Shown here: positions 16,052 through 24,396 of the stretch, piece by piece
Numbering within the stretch: position 1 is the stretch's first letter
Layout: each line of letters starts with the position of its first letter
Source of the DNA: Nocardioides solisilvae
Lineage (GTDB): Bacteria > Actinomycetota > Actinomycetes > Propionibacteriales > Nocardioidaceae
Assembly (NCBI RefSeq): GCF_003194625.1
Contig: NZ_QHKX01000001.1
Span: 806,001 to 870,000, forward strand
Direction of reading: 5' to 3'
Length of the DNA stretch: 64,000 bases
Notes under the pieces: generated by a model
Database searches by the model: none
What the model was told of the DNA's origin: nothing
What the model saw: only the letters and a program-made list of their open reading frames with translations
Made by a program: the position numbers and the translations under genes

Positions 16052-17050
16052 TCAGGGCCGGGCGCCGGGCGGGAACCGCTCCTCGAGCCGCGCGCGCAGG
16101 ACGTCGTACAGCGGCATGCGGCTCTCCTCGTCCAGGTTGCTCTCGGCCGCGAGGGAGTTGAGCGGCGTCCCGACCTTGCGCGCGACGGCGTTCGGGTCGG
16201 CGCCGAGGTCGAGGAGCCGCTGGAGGAGGCCGGCCTCGCGGACGGCGTCGCGCTCGCCGTGACCGCGCAGCAGGACGTGCGCGGGGGTGAGGCCCTCGGG
16301 GGTCGTCGCGGTCGCGTCGGCCCCGTCGTCGAGCAGTCGGTGCGCGACGGTGAGGCGCGCCTCCACGTCGGGGTTGTCGAGGACGGCGTGCAGCAGCGAC
16401 CAGCCCGTCCCGGGGTCGACGGAGGCCACGTCGTCGGGTCGGTACGCCGCGAGGACGCGGTCGGCGCCCGCCCACCGCGCGAGGGAGACGAGGCTCTCCT
16501 CCGGCAGCCTGCCCTCGCGGCGGAGCCGCTCCTCCAGCAGCCCGACCAGGTGGTCGCGCCGGGGCCGCCACCGCCGGATCGACTCCCACGGGGAGCGGTC
16601 GTGGCGGGAGGGGGCGAGAAGGTCGAGGTCGGGTCGCGCCAGCAGCACGGCGTAGTACGGCGCCAGCGCCTCGTCGGAGTGCTTGAACCTCGCCGCCAGC
16701 GCCTCCAGCGGCGTCCCCTCCCGCGGGTGGGCGTGGTTGACGTCGCAGCCGCCCTCGCAGAGCGTCGCGAGCAGCGCCGCCTCCTCGGCGGCGTGCCCCG
16801 GGGAGTGAGCGGGGGCGACGCGGGGGACGAGCAGGTGTGCGGTGGTGTAGCCGCCGCTGCTCAACGCCGACGCATCGGCACCGTCGGCCAGGAGCCGCCC
16901 GGCGATCCGGACGCGTGAGACCGGGTCGGGGTGGCACAGGGCGTCGTGCAGGAGGGTGTTGCCGTGGTCGTCCGTCCACTTCCGGGCGGCCCTCGGCTGG
17001 TAGCAGGCGAGGAACTCCTCGACGCTGCCGTGACGGGCGGCCCGGCTCAT
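16052..17050 (-). CDS. Ankyrin-repeat protein
   Basis: A cytoplasmic 332-residue protein with degenerate ankyrin repeats: DDHGNTLLHDALCHPD, RIAGRLLADGADASALSSGGYTTAHLL, LCEGGCDVNHAHPREGTPLEALAARF, TGWSLLHAVLDNPDVEARLTVAHRLLDDGADATATTPEGLTPAHVLL, and LLDLGADPNAVARKVGTPLNSLA. Ankyrin repeats mediate protein binding; no partner is evident. The start is placed at ATG 17050; an in-frame GTG upstream is possible. It is the last gene of a run of four on the minus strand after mscR, spaced 38 bp from the SRPBCC gene. Confidence 0.8.
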   Translation of the reverse strand: MSRAARHGSVEEFLACYQPRAARKWTDDHGNTLLHDALCHPDPVSRVRIAGRLLADGADASALSSGGYTTAHLLVPRVAPAHSPGHAAEEAALLATLCEGGCDVNHAHPREGTPLEALAARFKHSDEALAPYYAVLLARPDLDLLAPSRHDRSPWESIRRWRPRRDHLVGLLEERLRREGRLPEESLVSLARWAGADRVLAAYRPDDVASVDPGTGWSLLHAVLDNPDVEARLTVAHRLLDDGADATATTPEGLTPAHVLLRGHGERDAVREAGLLQRLLDLGADPNAVARKVGTPLNSLAAESNLDEESRMPLYDVLRARLEERFPPGARP

Positions 17051-17088
17051 GGCCCGGCCGCGCTTGTCCGAGACGAGACCGGGTCCGA

Positions 17089-17592
17089 TCACCCGGGACC
17101 GTCCTGCACCGCTGCCAGGACGACCGGGTCCTCGCAGGCCCGCGCCCAGGCGTCGATCCGCGCCCGGATCTCGCGGCCGAGCAGCCACTGGCCGATCGGC
17201 TCGGCGACGCGGCGCAGCCACGCCGGCTTGACGGAGTAGGTGTACTTCCAGACGGCCTTGGTGCCCTCGACCGTCTTCCCGTCCGGTCCCTCGCCGGCCT
17301 CCCAGACGAAGCGCCAGCCGCCGCCGAACGCGGCGAAGAACCACGGCCCGCTCACCATCGTCATCCCGACAGAGGTGGGCGGGCGGTAGGAGACGTACTC
17401 CGAGACCATCCGCGGCCCCACCCGTGCGCGGGTGTGGGTGCGCACCCCCTTGGCGGGCTCCGTGGCCTCGATGAGGTGCTGCTCCCGGATGAACGGGTCC
17501 CAGCGCAGCCGGAGCTCGCCCGTGGTCTGGGAGACCGCGAACGCCGTCTCCGGCGGCACGGGCACCCAGACCTCGGCGGTCACCTGCGGCAT
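17089..17592 (-). CDS. SRPBCC (polyketide cyclase/dehydrase-like) protein
   Basis: A 167-residue START-like fold: TAEVWVPVPPETAFAVSQTTGELRLRWDPFIREQHLIE is the usual opening strand and helix, then ARVGPRMVSEYVSYRPP, and the long C-terminal helix EPIGQWLLGREIRARIDAWARACED. Such proteins bind hydrophobic ligands in an internal cavity. It sits between the MBL hydrolase (33 bp upstream) and the ankyrin gene, so it probably shares the mscR transcript. Confidence 0.82.
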   Translation of the reverse strand: MPQVTAEVWVPVPPETAFAVSQTTGELRLRWDPFIREQHLIEATEPAKGVRTHTRARVGPRMVSEYVSYRPPTSVGMTMVSGPWFFAAFGGGWRFVWEAGEGPDGKTVEGTKAVWKYTYSVKPAWLRRVAEPIGQWLLGREIRARIDAWARACEDPVVLAAVQDGPG

Positions 17593-17625
17593 CGTCCGTC
17601 CCCCTCGTACCCCGGCGCCCCGGCC

Positions 17626-18282
17626 TCAGCCGTCGCCGAGCAGCTCGCGCTCGGCCCCGATCGTCGTGTCGTCGCCGTGGCCGGTGTGGACCACGGTCTC
17701 GTCGGGCAGGCCGAAGAGCCTGGCCCGGATCGACGCCTCGAGGGTCGGCCGGTCGCTGAACGAGCGGCCCGTCGCCCCGGGCCCGCCCTGGAAGAGGGTG
17801 TCGCCCGTGAAGAGGCAGCCGAGCTCCTCGGCGTACAGGCAGACGGCGCCGGGCGCGTGGCCCGGGGTGTGCAGCACCGTGAGCGTGGTGCCGGCGACCT
17901 CGAGGGTCTGGCCGTCGGCGAGGTCGGCGTCCCAGAGACGCCCGTCCTCGTCGTCGGGCCCGCCGTGGGTGAGCTCCCACAGCGGCCGGTCGTCGGGGTG
18001 CAGCAGGATCGGCGCGCCCGACCCGCCGTTGACCGCCTCGCGCAGCGCCGGGGCGACCCGGACGTGGTCGTCGTGGGCGTGGGTGCAGATGATCGCCTTC
18101 ACCGTGCGGTCGCCCACGACGGCGAGGATGTCGTCGACCGAGTGGGGGGCGTCGATCACCACGCACTCGGAGTCGTCGCCGACCACCCAGATGTTGTTGT
18201 CGACGTGATGAGTCTCCCCGTCGAGCGAGAAGGTGCCCGAGGAGACGGCGTGGTCGACGCGGGCGTTGGTCTGGGCGGCCAT
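17626..18282 (-). CDS. MBL-fold metallo-hydrolase, partner of mscR (Rv2260-like)
   Basis: Metallo-beta-lactamase fold hydrolase with the full metal set: CTHAHDDHVRVAPAL (H-x-H-x-D-H), HTPGHAPGAVCLY, LFTGDTLFQGGPGATGRSFSD and HTGHGDDTTIG. ATG 18282 shares one base with the mscR stop (TGATG), so the two are translationally coupled. In mycobacteria and many actinobacteria a gene of this kind follows the mycothiol-dependent formaldehyde dehydrogenase; by analogy with the glutathione route it probably hydrolyses the S-formylmycothiol product, though that assignment is inference. Confidence 0.9.
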   Translation of the reverse strand: MAAQTNARVDHAVSSGTFSLDGETHHVDNNIWVVGDDSECVVIDAPHSVDDILAVVGDRTVKAIICTHAHDDHVRVAPALREAVNGGSGAPILLHPDDRPLWELTHGGPDDEDGRLWDADLADGQTLEVAGTTLTVLHTPGHAPGAVCLYAEELGCLFTGDTLFQGGPGATGRSFSDRPTLEASIRARLFGLPDETVVHTGHGDDTTIGAERELLGDG

Positions 18283-19394
18283 CAGAGCACCACCACCGAG
18301 CGCAGCACGTCGCCGGAGTGCATCCGGTCGAAGGCAGCCTCCACGCCGTCGATCCCGATCTCCTCGGTGACGAACGCGTCGAGGTCGAACCGGCCCTGGC
18401 GGTACAGGTCGACCAGCATCGGGAAGTCGCGGCTCGGCAGGCAGTCGCCGTACCAGGACGACTTGAGCGCCCCGCCACGGCCGAAGACGTCGCCGAGCGG
18501 GATCTCGGGGACCTTCATCTCCGGGGTCGGGACGCCGACCAGGACGACGGTGCCGGCCAGGTCGCGGGCGTAGAAGGCCTGCTTCCACGTCTCCGGGCGA
18601 CCGACCGCCTCGATCACCACGTCGGCGCCGTCGGCGCCCTCGTAGGTCTCGGCGCAGATCCGCTTGATCTCCTCCACCGGGTCGACCTGCGAGGAGTCGA
18701 CGACGTGCGTGGCGCCGAGCTTCTTCGCGGCCTCGAGCTTCTTGGCGTCGATGTCGACCGCGATGATCGGGCTGGCGCCCGCCAGCGCCGCGCCGGCCAC
18801 CGCAGCGACGCCGACGCCACCGCAGCCGATGACCGCGGCGGACCTGCCGCGGGTGAGGGCGCCGGTGTTGATGGCGGCACCGACGCCTGCCATCACGCCG
18901 CAGCCGAGCAGGCCGACGGCCGCGGGACGGGCGTCGGGGTCGACCTTGGTGCACTGGCCGGCGGCGACCAGCGTCTTCTCGGCGAAGGCGCCGATGCCGA
19001 GCGCCGGGGAGAGCTCCGTGCCGGCGTCGGTGCCCTCGGCCAGGGTCATCTTCTGCTTGGCGTTGTGGGTGTTGAAGCAGTACTGCAGGTCGCCGCGCTT
19101 GCAGGCACGGCACTCGCCGCAGACGGCCCGCCAGTTGAGGACGACGAAGTCACCGGGCGCGACGTCGGTGACGCCCTCGCCCACGGACTCGACGATCCCC
19201 GACGCCTCGTGGCCGAGCAGGAAGGGGAACTCGTCGTTGATCCCGCCCTCGCGGTAGTGCAGGTCGGTGTGGCACACCCCGCAGGCCTGGATCTTCACCA
19301 CCGCCTCGCCCGGACCCGGGTCGGGGACGTTGATGGTGGTCACCTCGACGGGTGCTCCCTTGGCTCGTGCGACCACGGCCTTGACCTGCTGCAT
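18282..19394 (-). CDS. mscR: S-(hydroxymethyl)mycothiol dehydrogenase (mycothiol-dependent formaldehyde dehydrogenase)
   Basis: Zinc-dependent medium-chain dehydrogenase that oxidises the formaldehyde-mycothiol adduct and can also reduce S-nitrosomycothiol. Seen: [15 protein letters not shown] (catalytic zinc Cys/His), [14 protein letters not shown], the structural-zinc cysteines [15 protein letters not shown], and the NAD-binding [17 protein letters not shown] with an acidic VDID. The [31 protein letters not shown] region is typical of class III-like enzymes. Length 370 is normal. It points to a mycothiol-producing host. First gene of a probable four-gene operon. Confidence 0.93.
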   Translation of the reverse strand: MQQVKAVVARAKGAPVEVTTINVPDPGPGEAVVKIQACGVCHTDLHYREGGINDEFPFLLGHEASGIVESVGEGVTDVAPGDFVVLNWRAVCGECRACKRGDLQYCFNTHNAKQKMTLAEGTDAGTELSPALGIGAFAEKTLVAAGQCTKVDPDARPAAVGLLGCGVMAGVGAAINTGALTRGRSAAVIGCGGVGVAAVAGAALAGASPIIAVDIDAKKLEAAKKLGATHVVDSSQVDPVEEIKRICAETYEGADGADVVIEAVGRPETWKQAFYARDLAGTVVLVGVPTPEMKVPEIPLGDVFGRGGALKSSWYGDCLPSRDFPMLVDLYRQGRFDLDAFVTEEIGIDGVEAAFDRMHSGDVLRSVVVL

Positions 19395-19439
19395 GGGTGC
19401 TGCCTCCTTCTTCGGTTGCCTGTCGGTCAGTCTGCCCTG

Positions 19440-20828
19440 TCACCGGTGGCGACGTCGCCGTCGGTGAAGGCGGTGGTGGCCGTCGAGGTCGTGGCGGAGC
19501 TGCCATCCGGGGTCGTGGGCCTTGCGGTGGTGGTGGCCGCAGAGGGGGAGGGCGTTGTCGAGGCTGGTGTGGCCGCCTTCGCCCCAGGGGTGTGGGTGGT
19601 GGATCTCGGTCCAGGCGAACGGTCTCTCGCAGCCTTCGATGGCGCAGGTGTCGTACAGGAGGGCGAGGGCTCTTCGTTGGGCCATGGTGTGCAGCCGCGC
19701 GAGTCGGCCGAGGTCGAGGGGTTCGGAGCGTGTGCCCAGGACGGCGGGGACGATCCCGGCGTTGCAGGCCAGGCGGCGGGCCTCGCCGGTGGTGATGGTG
19801 ATCCCGGTGTCGAGCTTGGCGGTCCCGAGGCCGCTCATGAGGTGGCCCAGGGACATGGTGACCAAGATCGTGGCCTGGGAGGGGGCCAGGCCGGTGGCGG
19901 GGAGGTGCTCGATCAGCTCGCACAGGGCCTGGCCGTGGGTGATGAGGTAGGACTGGGAGGTGGGGGCGGACTCGTCGACGGTGGTCTGGTCGGTGCCGTC
20001 GGGGTGCTGCAGGCGGGTGCCGTCGGCGGCGCGCTTGATCCCGAGTCGGCGCGGTGAGGTCAGGTGGCCCAGGACGCCTGCGAGCAGGTTGCCGTGGAGC
20101 TCGGGGATGCGGAACCTGCCGGTCCAGGTGCCGTCGCCGTTGTCGTGCAGGGCCAGGAAGGTCTCCTGGTCGGCGCCGTGCTTCTCCCGGGTGAGCATCT
20201 TGTGCTCGTGGTCGTCGGCGAGGTCGTGGTCGATCGGGTCGAACATGCGGCGGGCGGCCTGGCGCAGCCGTTTGGCGTTCATCGGCCGCCCCGACCGGGT
20301 GGCCTGGCCGGTGGCCTTGGCGACCATCAGCTCCTCGGCGGCGCGCAGCTGGTCGGGGGTGGCCCGGTCGGGGGCCTGCTCGGCGGCGTTGACGATGACC
20401 CGGACCTGGTCGGCACGCAACCGGCCGGCGGCGTAGGCCTGGCGCACCGCGGCGTACTTGGTCTTGAGGAGCCCGGCCAGCCGCAGCCCGGCGGCCTGGG
20501 ACTCCCGGGTCGACCCGAGCAGCCCGGCCAACCAGGCATCGGTCCCGGTGGCCGCACCCCCGTGATCGGGGTCCTCAGCGACCCGTCGCGCCTCGGCCTC
20601 CGCCGACAGCGCCAACCGCAACGCCGCCGCCGCCGACTCCAGCTCCGCGACCGCCTGCAGCACCGACCCCAGCTCGCCGGTCGGCACCCCGGCGAGCTCG
20701 ATCGCCCCTGCGGACCGCACCGCGTCCCGCCCGGCCTCGACCAGCACCCCCACCCGCGAGGGCACCGACGAGCCAGCAACGCGCGGCGCCCCGGGGGTGT
20801 CAGTGACGGCGGACTGGCTGCTGGACAT
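19440..20828 (-). CDS. DUF222 / 13E12-family HNH endonuclease-like protein
   Basis: The N-terminal DUF222 region (LEAVAELESAAAALRLAL, STRESQAAGLRLAGLLKTKYAAVRQAYAAGRLRADQVRVIVNAAEQAP) is followed near the C-terminus by a complete HNH motif: CAIEGCERPFAWTEIHHPHPWGEGGHTSLDNALPLCGHHHRKAHD with the zinc Cys pairs and catalytic HH. Length 462. This family is multicopy in actinobacteria, and several mycobacterial 13E12 genes are LexA-controlled. A possible SOS-box half-match lies 63 bp upstream (20891-20906). Function unknown; sometimes linked to mobile DNA. Confidence 0.92.
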   Translation of the reverse strand: MSSSQSAVTDTPGAPRVAGSSVPSRVGVLVEAGRDAVRSAGAIELAGVPTGELGSVLQAVAELESAAAALRLALSAEAEARRVAEDPDHGGAATGTDAWLAGLLGSTRESQAAGLRLAGLLKTKYAAVRQAYAAGRLRADQVRVIVNAAEQAPDRATPDQLRAAEELMVAKATGQATRSGRPMNAKRLRQAARRMFDPIDHDLADDHEHKMLTREKHGADQETFLALHDNGDGTWTGRFRIPELHGNLLAGVLGHLTSPRRLGIKRAADGTRLQHPDGTDQTTVDESAPTSQSYLITHGQALCELIEHLPATGLAPSQATILVTMSLGHLMSGLGTAKLDTGITITTGEARRLACNAGIVPAVLGTRSEPLDLGRLARLHTMAQRRALALLYDTCAIEGCERPFAWTEIHHPHPWGEGGHTSLDNALPLCGHHHRKAHDPGWQLRHDLDGHHRLHRRRRRHR

Positions 20829-20890
20829 GCCCCCTACTCAACCGGGCCCCGCCGACAGTCCTGACCCAAGACGGCCCCAGATCTCGGACT

Positions 20891-20906
20891 CTGGACAATT
20901 GTTCGA
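20891..20906 (-). promoter_or_regulatory. Possible SOS/LexA box
   Basis: On the minus strand TCGAAC AATT GTCCAG. The first half and the 4-nt spacer match the mycobacterial SOS box TCGAAC-N4-GTTCGA exactly; the second half matches 3 of 6. Confidence 0.3.
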
Positions 20907-20953
20907 AAAAAGTCCGACAGGCGGTGGGACGAGCGCGCGTCGGGCCACGTCCC

Positions 20954-20959
20954 TAGGCT
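20954..20959 (+). promoter_or_regulatory. -10 hexamer TAGGCT, leaderless start
   Basis: TAGGCT, 7 nt, ATG 20967. Confidence 0.5.
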
Positions 20960-20966
20960 GCCCCGC

Positions 20967-21611
20967 ATGACGATCCGCCTGGTCGGTGCCGGCCTCCCGC
21001 GCACCGGCACGACGTCCCTCCGCGAGGCGCTGACCCGGCTGCTCGGCGCGCCGACCTACCACATGAGCACCGCCCTGCGACGCCCCGAGCACGCGCCCAC
21101 CTGGGTTGCGGCGATCCACGGGGACCCGCCCGACTGGGACGAGCTCCTGACCGGATACGCCGCGGGCGTCGACGCGCCGTTCTCGACCTGCTGGCGCCAG
21201 CTCGCGGCGGCCTATCCCGACGCTCCCGTGCTGCTGTCGCGGCGCGAGAGCGCCGAGGTGTGGCTCCGCAGCATGGAGCCGACGGTCCTCACCCGCACCC
21301 GCGAGGTCCTGGCGCACGGCGACCCCGCCGACCCCGTCACCGCGCTCTTCGGCGCGATCTTCCACGGCATCGTCGACGACCTCGCGGACCTCGACGACCC
21401 GACCGCCCTGCTCGCGGCCTACGAGCGGCACGACGCTGCCGTCCGCGCCACGATCCCGGCCGAGCGCCTGGTCGAGTGGCACCCCGGCGACGGGTGGGAG
21501 CCGCTCTGCCGTGCCCTCGGCGTACCGGTGCCCGACGAGCCGTTCCCACACGAGAACTCGACCGTCGACTACCTGCGACGCGCCGAGGAGCGCCGCCGCA
21601 CCGGCACCTGA
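20967..21611 (+). CDS. Sulfotransferase-family protein
   Basis: A P-loop-like sulfotransferase fold: LVGAGLPRTGTTSLREALTRLLGAPTYHM is the 5'-phosphosulfate binding loop of the family, and FSTCWRQLAAAYPDAPVLLSRRESAEVWLRSM carries the second substrate-binding region. ERLVEWHPGDGWEPLCRALGVPVPDEPFPHENS is the usual C-terminal signature of this short (about 210-residue) group. Whether it transfers sulfate is untested; the acceptor is unknown. It is monocistronic. Confidence 0.85.
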   Translation: MTIRLVGAGLPRTGTTSLREALTRLLGAPTYHMSTALRRPEHAPTWVAAIHGDPPDWDELLTGYAAGVDAPFSTCWRQLAAAYPDAPVLLSRRESAEVWLRSMEPTVLTRTREVLAHGDPADPVTALFGAIFHGIVDDLADLDDPTALLAAYERHDAAVRATIPAERLVEWHPGDGWEPLCRALGVPVPDEPFPHENSTVDYLRRAEERRRTGT

Positions 21612-21621
21612 GCCGGGCGCC

Positions 21622-21808
21622 TCACGACCCGACGCGCCCGTCGATCCCCTCCCGCAGCAGGTCGGCGTGCCCGCAGTGCTGTGCGTACTCGCCGATGATC
21701 CGCAGCAGCAGCCAGCGCAGGTCGACGTCCTCGTCCCAGTCGAGCGGGCGGGCGCGGTCGTCGAGGTCGTGGGCCCGGCCCGCCGGGTGGCGTCCAGGCC
21801 CCAGGCGG
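21622..21808 (-). pseudogene. 3' remnant of a DinB/DUF664 gene
   Basis: The frame ends RWLLLRIIGEYAQHCGHADLLREGIDGRVGS, the characteristic C-terminal helix of DUF664 DinB-superfamily proteins (normally about 170 residues). Only about 55 residues remain; upstream the frame runs into the next gene, which has its own intact frame, so the first two thirds are gone. The loss probably accompanied insertion or deletion at the boundary near 21808. Confidence 0.7.
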
Positions 21809-22531
21809 TCAGGCGTCGGCCGGGACGCGCACGTGCGCCCGCGTGACGCCGTGCCGCACCAGCTCCTCGAGCAGGACCTGCCGGAGTCGGGCGGCCATCG
21901 GGGGCTCGATCGCGCCCTTGCAGTCGAGGTAGAAGCCGACGCGGCCGCGTTCGTCGACCTCGACGTCGGAGACGTAGTTGGGCGTGTAGACGCCCTTGGT
22001 GGCGGCCTCCTCGACGTCGGCGTACTCACGACCGTCCTCCCCGACGCACGTCATCCGCGCGGCCGCGGCGCCCAGGGCTGCGACCAGGGTCTCCTGCGGC
22101 GCCTCCGAGGTGACCACGACCGACTCGTGGGAGGCGTGCTCCCCCTCGCCGTAGACGTCGTCGTCCAGCACGAGGCCGGGGTGCTCGCGCCGCAGCACCG
22201 ACTCGGCCGACTCGAGGCGCACGTGCTCGACCACGAGGCCCGGGAGGGTCCGCGTGAAGCACCGCTCGACGAGCGCACGGCGGTCCTCGTCCTCGAAGAC
22301 GCTGTCGGAGAGCAGCACGGTGCCCTGCTCGAGGAGCGTCCAGACCACGGCGCCGAAGAAGCGGCTCGCGAACGGATGGGGGTTGTCCTCGAGGGCGCCG
22401 GCGTGGAAGTGCTGCACGAGGACGTGCGGGCCCTCGACCTCTGCGAGGAGGGCGTCGGCGCTCCGGGTGAGGGTCGTGGTCTGCTGGGCGTCAGGCCCCC
22501 AGAGGAGGACGAGTCGAGCGGTCCGCGGCAT
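21809..22531 (-). CDS. Hypothetical protein (240 aa)
   Basis: No family was recognised. The start at ATG 22531 gives MPRTARLVLLWGPDAQQTTTL, a beta strand and loop reminiscent of a nucleotide-binding opening but without a Walker lysine. The middle is acidic (VFEDEDRRALVERCFTRTLPGLVVEHVRLESAESVLRREHP), and the C-terminal part, TPNYVSDVEVDERGRVGFYLDCKGAIEPPMAARLRQVLLEELVRHGV, looks like a compact alpha/beta domain. No signal peptide or membrane segment. Its 3' end abuts the DinB remnant. Confidence 0.7.
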   Translation of the reverse strand: MPRTARLVLLWGPDAQQTTTLTRSADALLAEVEGPHVLVQHFHAGALEDNPHPFASRFFGAVVWTLLEQGTVLLSDSVFEDEDRRALVERCFTRTLPGLVVEHVRLESAESVLRREHPGLVLDDDVYGEGEHASHESVVVTSEAPQETLVAALGAAAARMTCVGEDGREYADVEEAATKGVYTPNYVSDVEVDERGRVGFYLDCKGAIEPPMAARLRQVLLEELVRHGVTRAHVRVPADA

Positions 22532-22600
22532 GGCGCCATCGTGGCAGCGCGCCGGCGGTCGCGGAGGTGGAAGCGCACAACGGGTGTCGGTGGCCGGGCC

Positions 22601-22606
22601 TACCCT
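22601..22606 (+). promoter_or_regulatory. -10 hexamer TACCCT, leaderless start
   Basis: TACCCT, 6 nt, ATG 22613. Confidence 0.45.
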
Positions 22607-22612
22607 CGAAGC

Positions 22613-22957
22613 ATGAGCGACCGCCTGCTGAAGACGCCCTTCGCGTCGATCTACCCGCACTACGTGACGAAGGTGGAGAAGAAGGGCCGCACCAGGGCGG
22701 AGCTGCACCAGGTGATCGAGTGGCTCACCGGCTACGACGAGCAGGCGCTCCAGGAGCACCTGGACGCCGAGACGACGCTCCCCGAGTTCTTCGAGCAGGC
22801 GACCCTCAACCCACACGCCTCCGAGATCAGGGGCGTGATCTGCGGCCACCGCGTGGAGGAGATCGAGGACCCGTTCATGCAGCGGGTCCGGTGGCTCGAC
22901 AAGCTGGTCGACGAGCTCGCCAGGGGCAAGGCGATGGAGAAGGTGCTCCGGGGGTGA
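22613..22957 (+). CDS. DUF2200 family protein
   Basis: A 114-residue cytoplasmic protein matching DUF2200 along its length: FASIYPHYVTKVEKKGRTRAELHQVIEWLTGYDEQAL, then TLPEFFEQATLNPHASEIRGVICGHRVEEIEDPFMQRVRWLDKLVDELARGKAMEKVLR. The family is found in many bacteria with no known activity. GTGA at 22954-22957 overlaps its stop with the start of the EVE-like gene, so the two are translated together. Confidence 0.88.
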   Translation: MSDRLLKTPFASIYPHYVTKVEKKGRTRAELHQVIEWLTGYDEQALQEHLDAETTLPEFFEQATLNPHASEIRGVICGHRVEEIEDPFMQRVRWLDKLVDELARGKAMEKVLRG

Positions 22958-23403
22958 CCGCGGCCGCCCACGCGGTCACGGCCGCGACCCTGGGCGCCTG
23001 GCTGCTCAAGGCCGACCCCCGCGCGACCGACGTCGGTGCGCTGCTGGCGGGGGACGCCGGGGAGACGACCCGGTGCGTACGGCGGAGCTACCGCGCCGCG
23101 CTCGTCGCGCCCGGCCAGCCGGTGCTGCTGTGGGTGAGCGGCGCCGACAGCACCCACCCCGCAGGGATCCACGCCCAGGGCCGCACCCGCGGCCTGGTCC
23201 ACGAGGACGACGACGGCCGGCTCGTCATGCCGCTGACCCTCGAGCCGCTCGCCGAGCCCGTGCCCCGCGCCGCCCTGCTCGCGCACCCGGTCCTCGCCCA
23301 CGCCGAGGTGCTCCGGATGCCGGCCGGCAGCAACCCGTCGTACCTCACCGTCGACCAGCTCGCCGTGCTCCGCCGTGACTGGCCACAGGTGACCGTCGGC
23401 TGA
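22954..23403 (+). CDS. EVE/PUA-like domain protein
   Basis: Begins at GTG 22954 inside the DUF2200 stop. The 149 residues follow the EVE pattern: GAWLLKADPRATDVGALL, a Cys-Arg basic stretch TTRCVRRSYRAALVAPGQPVLLWVSGADSTHPAGIHAQGRTRGLV, then MPLTLEPLAEPVPRAALLAHPVLAHAEVLRMPAGSNPSYLTVDQLAVLRRDW. EVE domains bind modified bases in nucleic acids and are common in defence and RNA-modification contexts. The assignment is by pattern and is a little uncertain. Confidence 0.7.
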   Translation: MTAAAHAVTAATLGAWLLKADPRATDVGALLAGDAGETTRCVRRSYRAALVAPGQPVLLWVSGADSTHPAGIHAQGRTRGLVHEDDDGRLVMPLTLEPLAEPVPRAALLAHPVLAHAEVLRMPAGSNPSYLTVDQLAVLRRDWPQVTVG

Positions 23404-23411
23404 GCCCTCGC

Positions 23412-23417
23412 TAGCCT
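23412..23417 (+). promoter_or_regulatory. -10 hexamer TAGCCT, leaderless start
   Basis: TAGCCT, 6 nt, GTG 23424. Confidence 0.45.
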
Positions 23418-23423
23418 CGACGG

Positions 23424-23936
23424 GTGGACCTCCCGCTGAAGTACGCCGTCGTGGAGCGCGAGCGCCGCTACCTGCTAGCCAGACTCCCCGAGGGGGTCGT
23501 CGACAGCTGGGAGGTCGAGGACCACTACGTGACCGGCACGCGCCTGCGCCTGCGCGAGGTGTGGCGGGGCGACGGGACGGTCGTCCGGAAGCTGACCCAG
23601 AAGGTCCGGCTCGGGGAGGGCCCGGCGGAAGTCGCGTGCACCAACCTCTACCTCGACGACGCCGAGTGGCAGCTGCTGCTCACGCTGCCCGCCGACCTGC
23701 TGACGAAGACGCGGCACGTGGTTGAACGCGACGGCGTCCGGGTGGTCGTCGACGAGCACGCGGACGGCTCGCTCGTCGCCGAGATCGACGACGGCGAGCA
23801 CCCGTCGTCCGACGTGCCGGCGTGGCTGGAGGTCCTGGCCGACGTCACCCGCGACGAGGCGTGGACGGGAGCGGGGCTGGCCGCCGGGACCGGAGGGATT
23901 GGCTCGGCTGCGCTCGTTCAGCGCCAGGGGTCGTGA
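23424..23936 (+). CDS. CYTH-like domain protein
   Basis: The opening KYAVVERERRYLLARLPE is a CYTH-type ExExR signature, used by adenylate cyclase class IV and triphosphatases to hold metal-triphosphate. Later strands fit the tunnel fold: YVTGTRLRLREVWRGDGTVVRKLTQKVR, then VERDGVRVVVDEHADGSLVAEIDDGE. At 170 residues it is near the minimal size of bacterial CYTH proteins. Substrate unknown: triphosphate or a nucleotide. Its last 19 bp overlap the convergent broken gene. Confidence 0.8.
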   Translation: MDLPLKYAVVERERRYLLARLPEGVVDSWEVEDHYVTGTRLRLREVWRGDGTVVRKLTQKVRLGEGPAEVACTNLYLDDAEWQLLLTLPADLLTKTRHVVERDGVRVVVDEHADGSLVAEIDDGEHPSSDVPAWLEVLADVTRDEAWTGAGLAAGTGGIGSAALVQRQGS

Positions 23937-24282
23937 GCGTTGATCGTCTCCGGCGTCAGGATCATCGCGCCGAAGTCGGCTCGGGCCTGCTCCTGCACGT
24001 CGAAGGGTCGTGGCGCCACGTCGTGCGGCCGGTGCGGCTCGCGAGGCTGCCGGGTCACCCACGGCTCAAGATCGGCGGCGCTCACCAGGTAGCGCTCCGC
24101 AGCGACCTGCTCGACGCGCCACCGGGAGAGGTCGTGGGCGCGCTCCAGATGTGCTGAGGTGAGGAGCTGGACACCGAACGCGTCCGGGACGTACGACGCC
24201 AGGAGCGGTCGGGGAAACGCAGTTCTCCCTCGTCCCGGTACCACTCACGCCGGAGACTCTTGCGGTCGAGCGCGACCATCAT
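23918..24282 (-). pseudogene. Hypothetical gene with frameshift
   Basis: Two minus-strand frames join into one plausible protein of about 121 residues. The first starts at ATG 24282 (MMVALDRKSLRREWYRDEG, then ELRFP), and the second continues RPLLASYVPDAFGVQLLTSAH and runs to ETINAHDPWR at 23918. The junction is a CCCC run (plus-strand GGGG 24211-24214) where one extra C would restore the frame. The family is not recognised. Either a real mutation or a base-calling error in the homopolymer. Confidence 0.55.
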
Positions 24283-24396
24283 GCCCCCCTGCCCCCTGCG
24301 CTCGAAGGTCCAGCGCGACCTCTCGGCGTCGGATCTTGCGACGCCCGCAGGGCCGGGGCTCGTGTCCGCGCACGACCGACTCCTGCTCCGCCGCCG

